NCBI GenBank assembly: GCA_003008705.1
Contig: PDUO01000001.1
Coordinates: 1,977,694 to 2,041,693 of the forward strand
Length of the DNA stretch: 64,000 nucleotides
Direction of reading: 5' to 3'
Source of the DNA: Pezicula radicicola
Taxonomy: Eukaryota > Ascomycota > Leotiomycetes > Helotiales > Dermateaceae
Shown here: piece by piece, positions 46,481 to 58,957 of the stretch
How the letters are laid out: each line of letters opens with the position of its first letter
Numbering within the stretch: position 1 is the first letter of the stretch
Program-made: the position numbers and the translations under genes
The notes under the pieces: generated by a model
What the model was told of the DNA's origin: nothing
Database searches by the model: none
What the model saw: the letters and a program-made list of their open reading frames with translations, nothing else

Positions 46481-47930
46481 TTCAATCCAAGGTCATAAGC
46501 AGAACTGAAGCAAACATCCATCGTTCTCGGCGGCTGTAAATTTTGCTGCCAGGTCCACATTTGCTGTCATTCCGTTATAATCATTTCGCAACAGGCTGAG
46601 TAGGCACTGTGAACAAAGCGAGACTGAGCGTTGCGAGGCAGGACTACTCCACTCCAGGCACTGCTCTTATACAGGCCATTAAATATGCCTTCCAGACGTT
46701 GACTTCCCTCATATGCAAAAAGATCTACAGCGTAGTGTTTTTTTGGCTTTCTGCCGTCAAAATCGGGAGCCCCTAGCCAGTAGAGGTTTGCATAGGCAAT
46801 TCATCTGTCACCGAGTGTGAACCTGGCAGACGGAGCTGTTCTAAGCAGAATTAATAACAGTCGACGGGGACCGAGAACCTAGAGTATTCCCAAGTATAAA
46901 ATTGAGGAAACGGAATATGAATCCCTCCTATTCTAATTCTACGATCAAAGACGCACGTTCTACAAAAGCCAAAGCTTTCTACTTGTTCCAACCTTGGGAG
47001 TAAATTATTACTAAACAAAAATATAAATAACAAAGACAAACAGAGTTTACACAGCTTTTAGCAGCCAGTCAAAGGTTATAGTAATCACAAATATCGTATT
47101 AATGGTCATACAAAATATGGCTCGCAGGTGAAGAGCACTTTGCAAAAGACCCCACTAAGAGACCGAAGAACATCTCTTTACTAAACAGCATCCTTGGTCT
47201 CTCTACACTAGAGGATGCAGGGCTTTCCTCCGTAATTGTATATAAAACAGATATCAACGTGACAATTAATCGCCACTTGACAAAAAAGATCGCGTTCGGT
47301 TTCTGAATTGCTAAGGGCTAGTAGTATATAGTGTAATTTCTAGTGAACAGAAATTCTCATGCAACAAAAATACAAAGGATAGCAGTCGTAAGTAAGGCTT
47401 TGTTAATGTCAGATTCGGTGGCCCGTATTGCAAGGTTCTTGGAACGTTGGTGCCGGGTTTTAAAACAGCTGGTATGCTAATAACATTAATATTGGCACTA
47501 TGAGGTGGAGAGTATTCTATTAGAACGATTTTGTTAACACCTGTAAGAATGTTTATTGCTCATGGTTAGCATCAACCAACTCAAGTCCAAACTAGACTAG
47601 TCTTAAGTGAGGAGTCACCTTACTGATAGTGGATAATAATGTTCAGTTTAATTCAGAATGCAGTGTAAATTTTTCCAGGGTAAAGTTAAGTACAGATTTG
47701 ATATTTATTTAGCACAACTTAGCCTTTTTTTTCCCTGCTGAAGTGTCAATAGTGAATTTAACACGGAAGCTTTAAGCGCCAAATGCTACCTTGAATGATA
47801 TTGTGAATAAAAAGCTTCAAATTCTTCCAAAATAATGGCCACCATCAGATTGTGTTTGATAACTTGAAGTGAGTTGACAGGTGGACAAATAACATTCTCG
47901 CTTAAAAAGGGGGCACAAAAAAAGCAAAAA
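46481..47930. other. Gene-free AT-rich stretch
   Basis: No supported gene, RNA or repeat. Confidence 0.4.
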
Positions 47931-47931
47931 A

Positions 47932-48100
47932 CTCAACACCTAGCCCAAGCTAAGTGTTGAGGAAAACCCAGTCTTATTGCCCCGAAGGGGTCTTACAGCA
48001 AGTTTTACTTATGTTAATAAACTCAGACAATCCTAAGCCGAGGCTTCATGTCGAGGAAAACCCAGTCTTAATGCCCGAGAGGGTCTTACCGCAGGTTTGT
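47932..48100 (+). ncRNA. Two tandem copies of a structured RNA-like element
   Basis: Copy 1 (47932-48006) and copy 2 (48022-48098) share GAGGAAAACCCAGTCTTA and GGGTCTTAC. Each starts with a hairpin (CTCAACAC with GTGTTGAG in copy 1; CTC-GACA with TGTCGAG in copy 2), so the stem is kept although its sequence differs. Each then has AAAAC paired with GTTTT and an inner CCC(C)/(G)GGG hairpin whose loop changes from GAA to GAGA. The strand shown is arbitrary. I do not recognise the family; it is not a tRNA or 5S. Confidence 0.5.
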
Positions 48101-51100
48101 CTTTGACTCATTTTTTACACTTGAGGAGCAGTGCCAGTTTGCGTCAGGGTGACGAGTTTGTCTTGTTTGACAAGGGGCAATATTTTATATGATTATTTGT
48201 ATAGAATTAGAAAATAGGTGCAGTTGTGCTAAGCGGCTTTCGGCTCGTGTATTTACTTTCGGTGTTCTCTTTGTTTACAGACTTGAAAACTGAGTCTTGA
48301 AAGTGATACTTGTCACCTGTGTCTTTGTTAGAGAACCGCCACATTTGCATTATTGACTACATTATTCTCGATGCGGCAAACTTGGTAATATTGGTAATTC
48401 TTTGATCTGAAACATGGAACAATATATCCGATTCGAGTGAGCTCTATCGCAGGAGGCCAAGGAGCAGGCCTTGTGCTAGTCAAAGCTTGGAATGACTATC
48501 TCCCCACACTTACTTTACTTATATTTATTTGGAGAGAAAATAAATATGTAAATCGTACTCCGAGAAATAGTGATGAGAGTTATACGATGACTCTCTTTTC
48601 GAAGGAAATAAAATTTGTAATACTAATAACTTCATTGATGCGAATTCTTGTTCCCACAAGCAGCCAACCCACAATATAGCCCAGGAGCCTTCAATTCTCA
48701 CGATTGGCTGATGTGTATGTCGATAACGAATATTTTAATAAAAGAGATATCTACCATGTCTGTCCAGTGAATGAGACTAGCGCTACCGCCTCGCTGAACC
48801 TAAGTCCTATAAATTTTGAAATATCAACTTCCTATTTCAATTCGAGCAAAACTCTAGAACAGCGAAGTCTGTAGATCATTGAGGCAAAGAGTCATGAAGT
48901 CCTTGATATGAGGTGCGCTTGTTCCATGATGAGTTTCTTGGAGATGAATTCGTCCGGTGAAGATCAGTCTAATGATCCGGGGCACGGGTTACTGTAGGCG
49001 GGCCCCTCTGGACTCTGGAAATAGGAGGGCTACAGTTTTGCTAGTTGGATACCTTTTTTTGTCCATTTTATCTTTTGGTGGGCTTGGATGCTAGCTTCTG
49101 AAAAGAACTCTTTTTGGGGATTTTGGTTAGTAGGTAAACATTGAACGCGTTTTTAGCGAAATAGGGGTTAAGCGAAGGATCACTAGGAACGTTTTCATCC
49201 TTGAGGAACAACGCGTCTCTTCTTAGATCGATTAATCAAAACACTGTCACTGCAGGAACCTGCATAGATACAAAACTCCATCATCAACAAAAGGTACTCG
49301 CGTGTTTAGTTAGGAGGGGTACATTGAAAAATGTGTGGGAAACGACGGGCTGCACTGTCTGCCTGCACGTACTTATGACTTGATTGAAGAGCATCCTGGT
49401 CCTCAAAAGTCAAATATTTATCCTTACATATGTGAACACAATAGTGTTCCTAGTTTGGGGAGCCGAGACTTGATTATATTCATCAATGACGTTGATGATT
49501 TACGTATGTAATCGATTCCTCGTCTACAATCCCAAAACTGTTAAATGACAGAACTGGTGATTAAACCTTTGGCAACACACAAAGTACACTTGTCGTAGAG
49601 TATTCAAGAGCAAAAATATAATTGACTCAGGCTATTAGAATCAACTTTAAACGAATCAATTAAATCTCATAAGTCCCACGTCAAACCCCGTAACACCATC
49701 CTACTCCATTCAATAAAAGCCATAGCAATACAGCTACATAAGTTCACTACCACCAAGCCAATTAGAACTCCATATTCACGATTCCCTACTGCTATAGCTG
49801 CTACTGTTACTAGTCAGGCTTAATCCTCATAAACTACTAATTCTTCGTCAACATAAGCGTGTAAAAACTACAGCCTCTACTAACTCTCCCCATATTGAAA
49901 TTTGGAGGAAGTCTACGATTCGCTAAACGCGGAGGAGTCCAGTCTTGAAAACGAGGTATCCAATTCACAGACTGGTGACGACCCCATGCCAGATATCGGG
50001 TCTGTCCAGGTTGCTCATGATGAGCTACAAGTTCTTCGATACTCCGAAACTTGGATGTATCAATTTGATAGCCTAGTCTTATATTGCTACCATTAACGAA
50101 CTTGCGTGAAAGTGTTGTCAATATCCTTACTCTTTTAAGAGTCGCGAAGTCGGAGAGGAATTCTGCGAGTACTGCTAACCAGTAGTCACGAGCTTGGAAT
50201 ACTTGTCCTTCACGATGCAAGCGCATTTCAAGGTGACACATATCTTTAAATGACTCGTCCCTTTTTGTGGTGCCCTAACTTATAAAGGGCTTTGTTCCGA
50301 CGAGTTCCATTCACAGATCGCTTAATTGATGGAGTTTGTTCCACTTTTTCTTAGATGATTATCATAAACTAGAACATCTTCATATAATCCTAATAGATTC
50401 ATGAATATCTTAATATCTATGAATTCGTTCAGACAAACGCAATCATAAAGCCATGTAAATTTATAAATCTACTAATCATCATGAATCCGGCCCATTCAGC
50501 AAAGGATTTATAAAATTAAGCGATTCATGAACTCGCCCAACCAAGTTTTCTTTGTCAACCTGATTTTGCTTTGACACAGTCGCATTAAGCACAATCACTA
50601 TATTTTATACGAAAATAGTACTCGGACAACAAAGAAAGCCGAGTTCTTTCAAAGAGGAAAGTAATGGTGGTGAGAAGGCCAGTAAGCCCAAGAAATAAGC
50701 GAGCACCCACCGCCCAACACTAAAGGATGAACACTTCGGATTTTCAGACAGGCATAGCGTGACCTCTCAGTCGCGAATAAACGTGATAAGCCTGAAGAGG
50801 TAAGAAGGAAGGTCTTATGACTAGTTCCCTGAAGAGACGTCTTTTTCCAGAACCACATATGGGCTAGTACAGGACGCGATTCGCCATCCCACGCCCGGTC
50901 TTGATAACAGACACACGGAATTACCCCAGCCCAGTGTACTTTGCACCACTTGTTATATCATGTGAAAGATCATACGAGGCTAAAAACCTATTTCAACTAC
51001 CTAGTGACATTAGAATAGATTTTGTTCCCTAGGTTTGTTTACCTTACTCGAAGGTGATATGATATACTCTTTACCATCGTCACCTCGACCTGAACATGAA

Positions 51101-51741
51101 GGGTATCATTCAATACAAGTTTAAGAGTTTAATGCCAGAAAGAAGTAGGATGTTGCAATTACCACACTAAGTAAAGTAAGCTAAGGGAAAACGAGCAGAG
51201 GCAACACAGATTCTACAGCTGAAAACCGTGCCGCTTAGTTCTAGAGGTATATAGAAATCCTAATGCTTAGTACAGTACGTTAATCACTAGTCAAATCCAA
51301 CAGATATAATTGACATGAATAGACAATACACTCCATCAAAAAGCTTCTATATAGTCAAAGCATGCAGAATTGTCGACATTTTCGGCAGAACAGGACCCCT
51401 TTTCAATTAATTTAAAGAGACTAAAATTTCAATGAGCCACTCTAGATATCAGAGGTTCCTCTTAAGTAGTAACCATTTCCATTATAAGACCAAGATTAGT
51501 TGAGAAAACTTTGGTATTCGCCTAAGAGCGGACTTGAACTTGCTAGTTTGGAATTTGAAAGACAGGAGAGTGATTGTGGTCTCGTTAAAAGTAATTATGG
51601 CATACATATGTTATCTCTTCTGCTATATCTATATCCTCCACTGAAACTACAAACCTAATACTAACTCAGAACATACCTAAATCCGAAAAGCTAGTACAAC
51701 TCATTTGTCGACTTTCCAATTGACTTGTTTGCTTATGGAAT
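48101..51741. other. 3.6-kb gene-poor stretch
   Basis: Short frames only, for example plus 48437-48679 and minus 49837-50241 (134 codons, ATG-initiated, no domain recognised). It may contain remnants of old genes. AT-rich throughout. Confidence 0.4.
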
Positions 51742-54700
51742 CTACACCTTACCAGTCAAGACCAAGACATTTTCTCCATGATCCTCAATGCACGGTCTTT
51801 CCCTTAGTCTCTGTGCCGTCTGTAGATGTTTAGGTGTAGAAGTCTTAGAATTTAACCTAATCCGGCACCAGATCGGCAGCATACTAGGCATAATAAGTAG
51901 TCTCGGACGACCATCATCAGCTTCTCGTTGAACCTTTACCCACAACAATGAATCAAGCTTTCCCATGGAGTACCACTCTTCATGCTCGAGTTTTAATGAA
52001 GAAGAGGCAGTAGATGTGGCACTCTGCAAATTTGATAAGTTATGACGACATACCACAGTCTCGAGCAAGGTGCTTTCTCCATGCCATCTTGACCCTGGAC
52101 CCTGACATTTAACCTTGTCAGTTTCAAGGCATTTCGTGGTAACATATGCAAATGTGGCACAGTCGGTTGAGTCGGCTAAAATGCGAGCCCAGTAACTTTC
52201 CTTCCGACAGCTGACTTTGAAACACCTGAGAAGGGTTTTATTCTTTTTTATCCAAGCGATTGAGAAGTTTTCGCCTGTCTTATCTACTCCAGTATGAGAC
52301 ATTATGGAGAGGACATATTGTATGATAGTCAAGACGAGATCTTGATGTTCCTTGTCCGGCAAGTTTCCCATCCAGGTTTGTAGATCATTGCTCCTGAAAG
52401 CTTCCACGATTTTGTGTGTTGTTTTCAGACTCTCCCATAGCTTTGGAATTGGAAATAGAGTCTCAACAAACTCTGTCATCACATCTGATAGAAGCACGCA
52501 CAGAGTAACTCGGCGAGCTACCCCGGTGCAGGAGCTAACTTGGAGACCCCAGCTTGCCTGCAAGAATGGAAGTAGATGGTTACTCGGTTGAGCCAGCTGC
52601 AAGCTTTTGAGTGTTCTATTAGGAACCTTGGCCCAAGTTTGTTGCAACCCAAGACCAACATATTGGCTTGCAGACAGTCCAAGCTGCCTCTGAGATATTT
52701 CCCAGTATTCCTCGAAGGTACCCAAGGTTTCCAAACATTCTTGGGAATTAAGCCATAGTTGGTTCTCATCCATTGGACAACTGGGATTAATAGTGACAAA
52801 GGTTCCAATAATCAATTTCGTATTGAACTGAAAAGTCGACATGTCCTGGTCATACTTGACTTTTTCATTCCAATGAAAGGTGCCATTGTCCTTAGAGACT
52901 ATCTTGATGACTCCGCCTCCAATAAGAATAGCAGAGAGTTGTAACTCTCCAGCTTTGGAAAGGTTTGTGACAAATTCACCCGGTCCCCAAGTGTCTAGAA
53001 GATTTGCAGGAGATGCCATGATATCAAATTTGGTGCCACTCAGAGAGTTCTCTGTAGCACACTCTTGCTTTTCTGTGGCAAAGAACACCAAAACCGGACT
53101 CTGGAGCATGTTGCCCATGCAAGTGAGTTCAACCAGTCGAGCCTCAACATGCCAGGAGTTCCCCAAAGCTTGTTCGTCTGTCCCGCCGAGTATAATTTGC
53201 TCCTGTGGGGTATCCAAGAAAAATGGCTGGAGAACTCCGCAATGTGCTTGAGTAAAAGATACAAAGCCGGTGCAGAGAAGCTGGACTGCAAGGCTGCATA
53301 AATGAAGGGTCTCATCTACATCATTCGATATGATACCTTGATCCTCACAGAACTTCTTATAATCGTTTATGTCATCGTGGTGCGGCACACCGAGAACACT
53401 GAGAATCCTTGTAGCTGTTGCTCTGCATTCCCAGCACTGAGCGAAATCGAGGATATTAGAAAGCAAGATTTTATGGAGTCCCAATTGAAGCCGATGAGAA
53501 TCTTCGAGATTTATCTCTATGACTTCAACTAAACGTGGTGATGGAGTCGACGGAAGTCTAAGAATTGTGAAACAATCACAACAGCACTTGGCATTCTGAA
53601 CTTGGCTTACTGCCCTGCAAAATCCATTCAAGGCTTTATAAATGCGCAGGACTAAATGGTGTCGGTGGCCGCCCACAGCTGAGTAATATGCAACACGAGA
53701 CAAACCATTTCCGTTATCAAAGGCCACACTTCCGTTCCACAGTTCTTCGTCGCGCGAAAAAGGGACGATTCCACCTAGTCCACAGAGCTCTTGGACAATG
53801 TGCTTTAGGCTTTCCGTTTTCTCGGTCACGGGCTCTTCAAGGTTTGAAAAGTTACAAGCCGCTGTCATTGAAACTTCTGGATTTGACATCTTCGTTGAGA
53901 TGGCGTTTCTATAGCCTTCATGCGCACAGTTATGAATGTGGAATTTGAGTTTCATTTTGGATTCTGGGATGACGTCTGGCTCAAAGAATATCCATGGAGC
54001 ATCATACGTCCGCTCGAGCAATAGCTCAGCCATCTCTCTTTTGGAATAGCCGACAACGTCGAGCTCACAGAGCCATGAAAAGTCGTCTGTTGCCACTTCG
54101 GCGAAACTTTCGTTGAGTAGCTTCTCTAATAACCCGATGTTTCTCTTGGATATTGCATGAGTCAAGGCGCCTGGATGATGCGCAAATCGTCGAAGGCCTT
54201 CTTTGAATTTCTCAAAAGAGTTGCCTTTGATGAAGAAATCTAAAAGCGACTCGAGCTCTGGCCTCGAAAGGTTGTCTGATTCATAATCAGAATCACCACT
54301 GTCGCTGTCACTAATGCTGAGATCGCTTCTCCTGTCATCCTGGTCTAGAATTCTCTGTTGCTGTTCGGCAATTTCATCGTCATTTGAGCCAATAGACCTA
54401 AGGAAAGCGTTCACATTCCTAGCACGGTCTACTTGCTGCGAGACTAAAGCGTCGAAGGATTCTTGTTCAGAGGAATGCGGTTGGGCCAAAGAAACATAAA
54501 TTTTGCTAGATACTCGTGCACGTTGAGCTCTCCCGCGAAGGCCTCTAATCGCTTGTCGTTGTGCCTATGTTCGGACCTCAGTGGTAAGATCGATAAAAAA
54601 ACGCTTTAAAAGACGCTCATGATTTCGGATGAAGCGCTCTTCTTTGTTTTGCGAAACAGCCGTCTCGTAGAGCGGCCGAAGCTGACAGTTCTCAATAATA

Positions 54701-55335
54701 GTGGCCGCAAAAATTTCGAGGGCGTCGTCGATAACAGAAGTGATTGAGGAGTTGGTGGAGAGAGATGGGGCAACCGAGAAGATCGATGATGCATCCGATA
54801 CTACAGAAGCTGTATCAGAAAATTCTGAAGGCGAATCTTCGTTGGTTGGAAATCGCCTTCCTTGCTGCAGCGGTTGTCTGACGGTTATGTCTTCGTTCTC
54901 CACCTCTTTACGATAATCCACATTCTCTCTACCCGGTTCTCGAAACCGGACAGAAATCTGAGGGGGTTGATAGTGCCTTTCGTTACCGACTTCTCTGTTT
55001 TGTTGATCCTCTTCTGCTCCCAGCTCCACGTCTATACTTTCCCACTTCTCTAATAACGCTTCATATTCCTTCCGATACGTCCTTCGTTCTTCGCTCGCGT
55101 TCTTCTGCATTCTATCGAGCTCTGCATTTGCGCTTTCCAAGCGTTCGATTTTGCTAACAGCTGAACTGTATGCTTCTCGTAGTTCATGTAGATGTATGAC
55201 CGATGGTTCTCCAACATTCCTGTCTGAAAAATCTATCTTGGAATCCGACGAATCCCTATAGCCGTGGCGGACATAGTCACTGGGGCGGGATGTGTAGTGG
55301 ACTTTTTTACCTCTTTTATCCCTGGACCCTGACAT
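51742..55335 (-). pseudogene. Large fungal-specific protein of unknown function, interrupted by a single in-frame TAG
   Basis: Two frames on the same strand and in the same phase: 54565-55335 (256 codons from a good ATG) ends at TAG (54565-54567), and reading continues open to 51742 for about 940 more codons. The downstream part has no ATG for its first ~150 codons, so it is not a separate gene; together they would make about 1,197 residues. The first part has a coiled-coil region (LREAYSSAVSKIERLESANAELD) and an acidic/Ser-rich linker. Its tail, RFIRNHERLLKRFFIDLTTEV, normally continues in relatives. The second part has SPANLLDTWGPGEFVTN and a FIIG-like block seen in many uncharacterised Pezizomycotina proteins. 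TAG may come from CAG by C-to-T change, be a read-through codon, or a sequence error. Confidence 0.75.
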
Positions 55336-56616
55336 ATTGATCTGTTTTGTTTTTAATTATCGTATACAGAGAAGAAGAACAAGTAGTACGAGGAGCTTAA
55401 GTGATAATCGCTTTGTAGCCAAGTCAATACAGAATAGATAAACAGATGGGTCGTCGAAAATACACGCTTTAACACGATCTCGAAGTTGAAGGTCCAGTGG
55501 TGAGGCTCTGACAGCTCGAGTTTGTAATCTCTGGAGTCTGCCTTCCGTAATCGGCAAAGTTCATTTTTAACCGCCCAAAGAGATGCCTTGCATTGGCGAA
55601 CCACTGAGCAACCCAACCTGAAGGTGCTGAATCCCATTGGCGTCCATGACAGAAAGCAGTAGTCAGCCTCAATTTATAAGCCCAATTATACGCAACCACG
55701 TCTGCACGCTGAAGGCTGCGGATGCAGGCGCCTTAAAAAGAGACATGCACACTGCTAAATATTTATGCGAACCAACTTACAAAACAGTTGGTTTAGCTTT
55801 AACTTTCCGCCAGAAGTCCCGTCCAATCCGTTCTCAACTTCTTGAGTCGCCTCACTCGCAACAAGGCTGTGAATAAGCAGTACAAGTTTACAAACTTCTC
55901 CCAGACTTTCATTTTCACACTCTGAAACCGTTCGTATGCTATCTCTTGATATCATCACTCATCCGGGTCGATATAGAACATAATAAGAGTTGCTCCATTT
56001 TCTAATCTTTAGAGTAGTCTTGCGAAAATGAAATTGGGACATGAAAACGGCGAAATAAGCGGAAATTGAGGAACATCAAAAAGACGCTATGGAATGAGTG
56101 CGATACTCAGATGAAAAGAGTCGCCATTTAGACAGAGTCAGTTCCTTATATCAAGTAAGTTTTCAAAGAATTTTAGTATCCTAACTTTAATTTCCACAAT
56201 GAGCTGCTTAAACATCCTTCCGAAATGGGATAATGGTTTGAGAAATGTTTGAGCGGAAGATGACAGCACCACAACCCTCTGTTGGCTCCGAGGTTCTCAG
56301 CATCTAACTCGATAGAATATTGGTGCCAAAGAAAAAAAAGAAGCAAAAAAAGAAAGAAAGAAGGAAAGGAAACAACCTGAGCATGAGATCCTTTGTAACT
56401 TGTTAATGAAATGTGATTACAAAGCAGCTGACTGACATGAAAATAAATTGAACTGGCCCATCATCCAGAATATAAAAGTGATAGCTGCCAAAAATTTGCC
56501 CTTCGCACAGAAGTTGGTTTCGGAACATATCAAACAGCTATTCATAAACATCCTCTACCTCGCAGAATGACCCAAACAAACGAAAGTAACTCCAGCGAAA
56601 CGCTCGAGACAGAATT
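55336..56616. other. Intergenic region upstream of the interrupted gene
   Basis: Should hold its promoter. A purine-rich tract (AAAGAAAG-type) occurs near 56330-56370. No further gene supported. Confidence 0.45.
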
Positions 56617-58957
56617 TCATTGACTTCGCATGTCTGGATATGCCCCATAGAAGCTGGACCCGTAAGCTCTAGAGGTTGAATCCAGAAAGGCTCCGCTAGA
56701 AAGATCATCTCTGAAGTCATTATCGCTGGCGGGGTGTTGACCATTACCAACCGGTGCAGAGAGTGGAAAGTCAAGTGGGGCGATGGGGCTCAAAAAATAT
56801 TCAATGCCATTACTGCAATTACTGCAGTTACTGCAATTGCCACAATTGCCACAAGATGAGGTACTGGCAATACCCGAATCAGATCCTTGTCTTTGTAGTA
56901 AGTCTAGATGGGTGTTGTAATTTGGCTGGTAGGGTTCTGATTGTGGCAAGTATTGTGGGACATGCCAGGCCTGCGGGCTAGATAGGACCGGTAGAGGCCG
57001 TGAATTCGGGGCTACATTCTGGATGGATGGAGACGATACATTATAATTAGCCATATAGGCAGTTAGATACAGTACAGTGCTTGCCATTGAGGTAGAGGCG
57101 AACGTGGCTCTGACAGCATGCTCCATTCCTATATCGGATGGCCCTTGACCGCCGAGGCCCGTTGACGAAGCCTGTACTATGCAGCTATGTAAAGTTGAAA
57201 GAACATTCTGTTTTACGTCTGGTGGCAAGAAACTGAGACGAGATTCGAACAGTGGAATAAAGCCATGGTACATAAAATTGTCATGATGTTGGCTAACTCG
57301 ACTTTGAGTGTATTCGGAGGCATCGTAGTCTAAGAATCAGGACAAAGCCGTTAAATCTCATCCAATGTGTCAAAGGGCAAGGCGTGTTTCTTACAAGGAC
57401 TAGGAATATGATCTCTCCTGACCTGGAAGAGAAATGAATACACGTCGCGCCACTTTTCTTCTTCGGTCTGGCCCTTGGGGTGTCTTTGTGTTCTGAGGTT
57501 GCTTTCCATCTCGGTAGTGAGTCCACAGAACGCTTGGAACGTTCGCGGTGTACAGCCAACTTGATCGATGTTAATTAAGTGTTGGTCAAGCAGACTCTGA
57601 TCCTGAAAAGGTTGTCCACATCTGACACAGTGGAGCGGAATCTTGTGTTTTCGGTAAAGGTGTTCCCTAAAAATGCAGTCAGAAACAACTACAAGGAATA
57701 CGAAATTTAAGGCCTTACTTGACTCTCGAAACATTATGAAAGCCAGGTCCTGCACAGGTACGGTAATTGATATTACCATTATCGGTTGTTCCTTGGTGAA
57801 AATGTTGTGGATAACGTTTGTGGAAAGGACAAGCAAACTTGAAGTTTGCTTTCGTATTATCTGGGCTCCAGAACCCAGGCCTCGACCCTCCTGGCAACCC
57901 ACCACCATCCGCTTGCTCTTCATCGGCATTGCCGTTCGTATGGCCTGCTCTTGGACGACCACCTGCTTGGTAGTTACTTCCTGAGCTCCCGGAAAGATAG
58001 GGTCCTGTTGAATTTGTTTGCTGGCCACTGCCAGCACATTTCCTTACATTTTTTAAATTCACAGTCTCTAGGATAAAACTGCTGTCATCACCGAGACGAC
58101 TGCCTCCTGCCCCAAAGTCTGGTTCCGGTGGTCCAGTATTGTTTATCCAGCTTCCAACACCGCGCACGTTGCCGTGAAAATCACAGGTTGTCCTTATATC
58201 GTCTTCTTCACTGAGATGGGTTTCTGAGGTCTTATCCTGGGGTTCGGCTGAACTCATGGGTTGTGCTGGAATTGGTGGTTCATTTTCCTTTCCAGGCAAT
58301 GCAATATTCTGTGCTTGGTGTGTTCGGGAATAGTTTGCTATTTGGGAGCTGGGATGCTCTTGGAAGTGATCCTCTTCATTCTGACTAGTCGTAGGTGGTC
58401 TCTGGTTAGGTATGCGTCTGGGAGCTCCATCACCAATTCTGAGGGTTGGGATCGTGTTTCTGGATAATTTGTGATCCGAGGGCTCTGTCGATGTACCATA
58501 TACACTAGTATACGTGCTGTTAATAAGATTTTGCTCCTTCCCGTTATTATCGGCGCCAGGCTTTGATATCGTGTAATTATAAGAAGATTCGCTGTCAGAA
58601 TCGTCCAGAAGTTGCAATTGGCTTAAAGCACTCAAGGTGTCATCGTAGCTTGTCCGCGGCGTTGCTATTGAGATTAGTAACTCATTTCCAGCATTCCAAA
58701 TCGAACGAAGCAGTACCTTTGGACATCGAAGAAATTGGGTTTGATGACGATGCCAATGTATCTCGCATATCGATAGAATCTGTAGAAAGCACCAGGTGGT
58801 GCAAACAGTCAAAATCCTGCGGGAGTTTTGGAGCGTTACGGTTGCAATATATACCTATGAACAATTCTTTGCATTCGTGGGGGTAATTATGGTTTGTAGG
58901 TAGCGGACATGGTTGGGCAAGTTGGCCGCCTATGTTGGCACCGTTTCTGTTATCCAT
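56617..58957 (-). CDS. C2H2-type zinc-finger protein of the fungal HRVKEHLYRKH family
   Basis: Four exons, 58717-58957, 57719-58664, 57395-57666 and 56617-57329, join in phase to 723 residues. A long disordered N-terminal half (S/T/N/P/G-rich) precedes the diagnostic block CPFHKRYPQHF ... TCAGPGF ... VSRVKEHLYRKHKIPLHCVRCGQPF, whose intron splits VK|EHLYRKH. This block looks like paired C2H2/C2HC fingers. Then come DQHLINIDQVGC and the acidic EEEKWRDVYSFLF ... HIPSPYYD region, typical of this widespread, uncharacterised family. The C-terminal quarter has a short asparagine/cysteine repeat (NCGNCSNCSNCSNG) that is likely species-specific. Possible DNA-binding regulator; targets unknown. Confidence 0.88.

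Noticed and set aside
47932..48100. Hammerhead or twister ribozyme as identity of the tandem element
   Set aside because: The CUGAUGA/GAAA hammerhead core and the twister conserved core are not present on either strand by eye; left unclassified.
51515..51580. Minus-strand T-arm-like sequence (AAGTTCAAGTCCGC)
   Set aside because: No D-arm or 5' acceptor half could be found to complete a cloverleaf.
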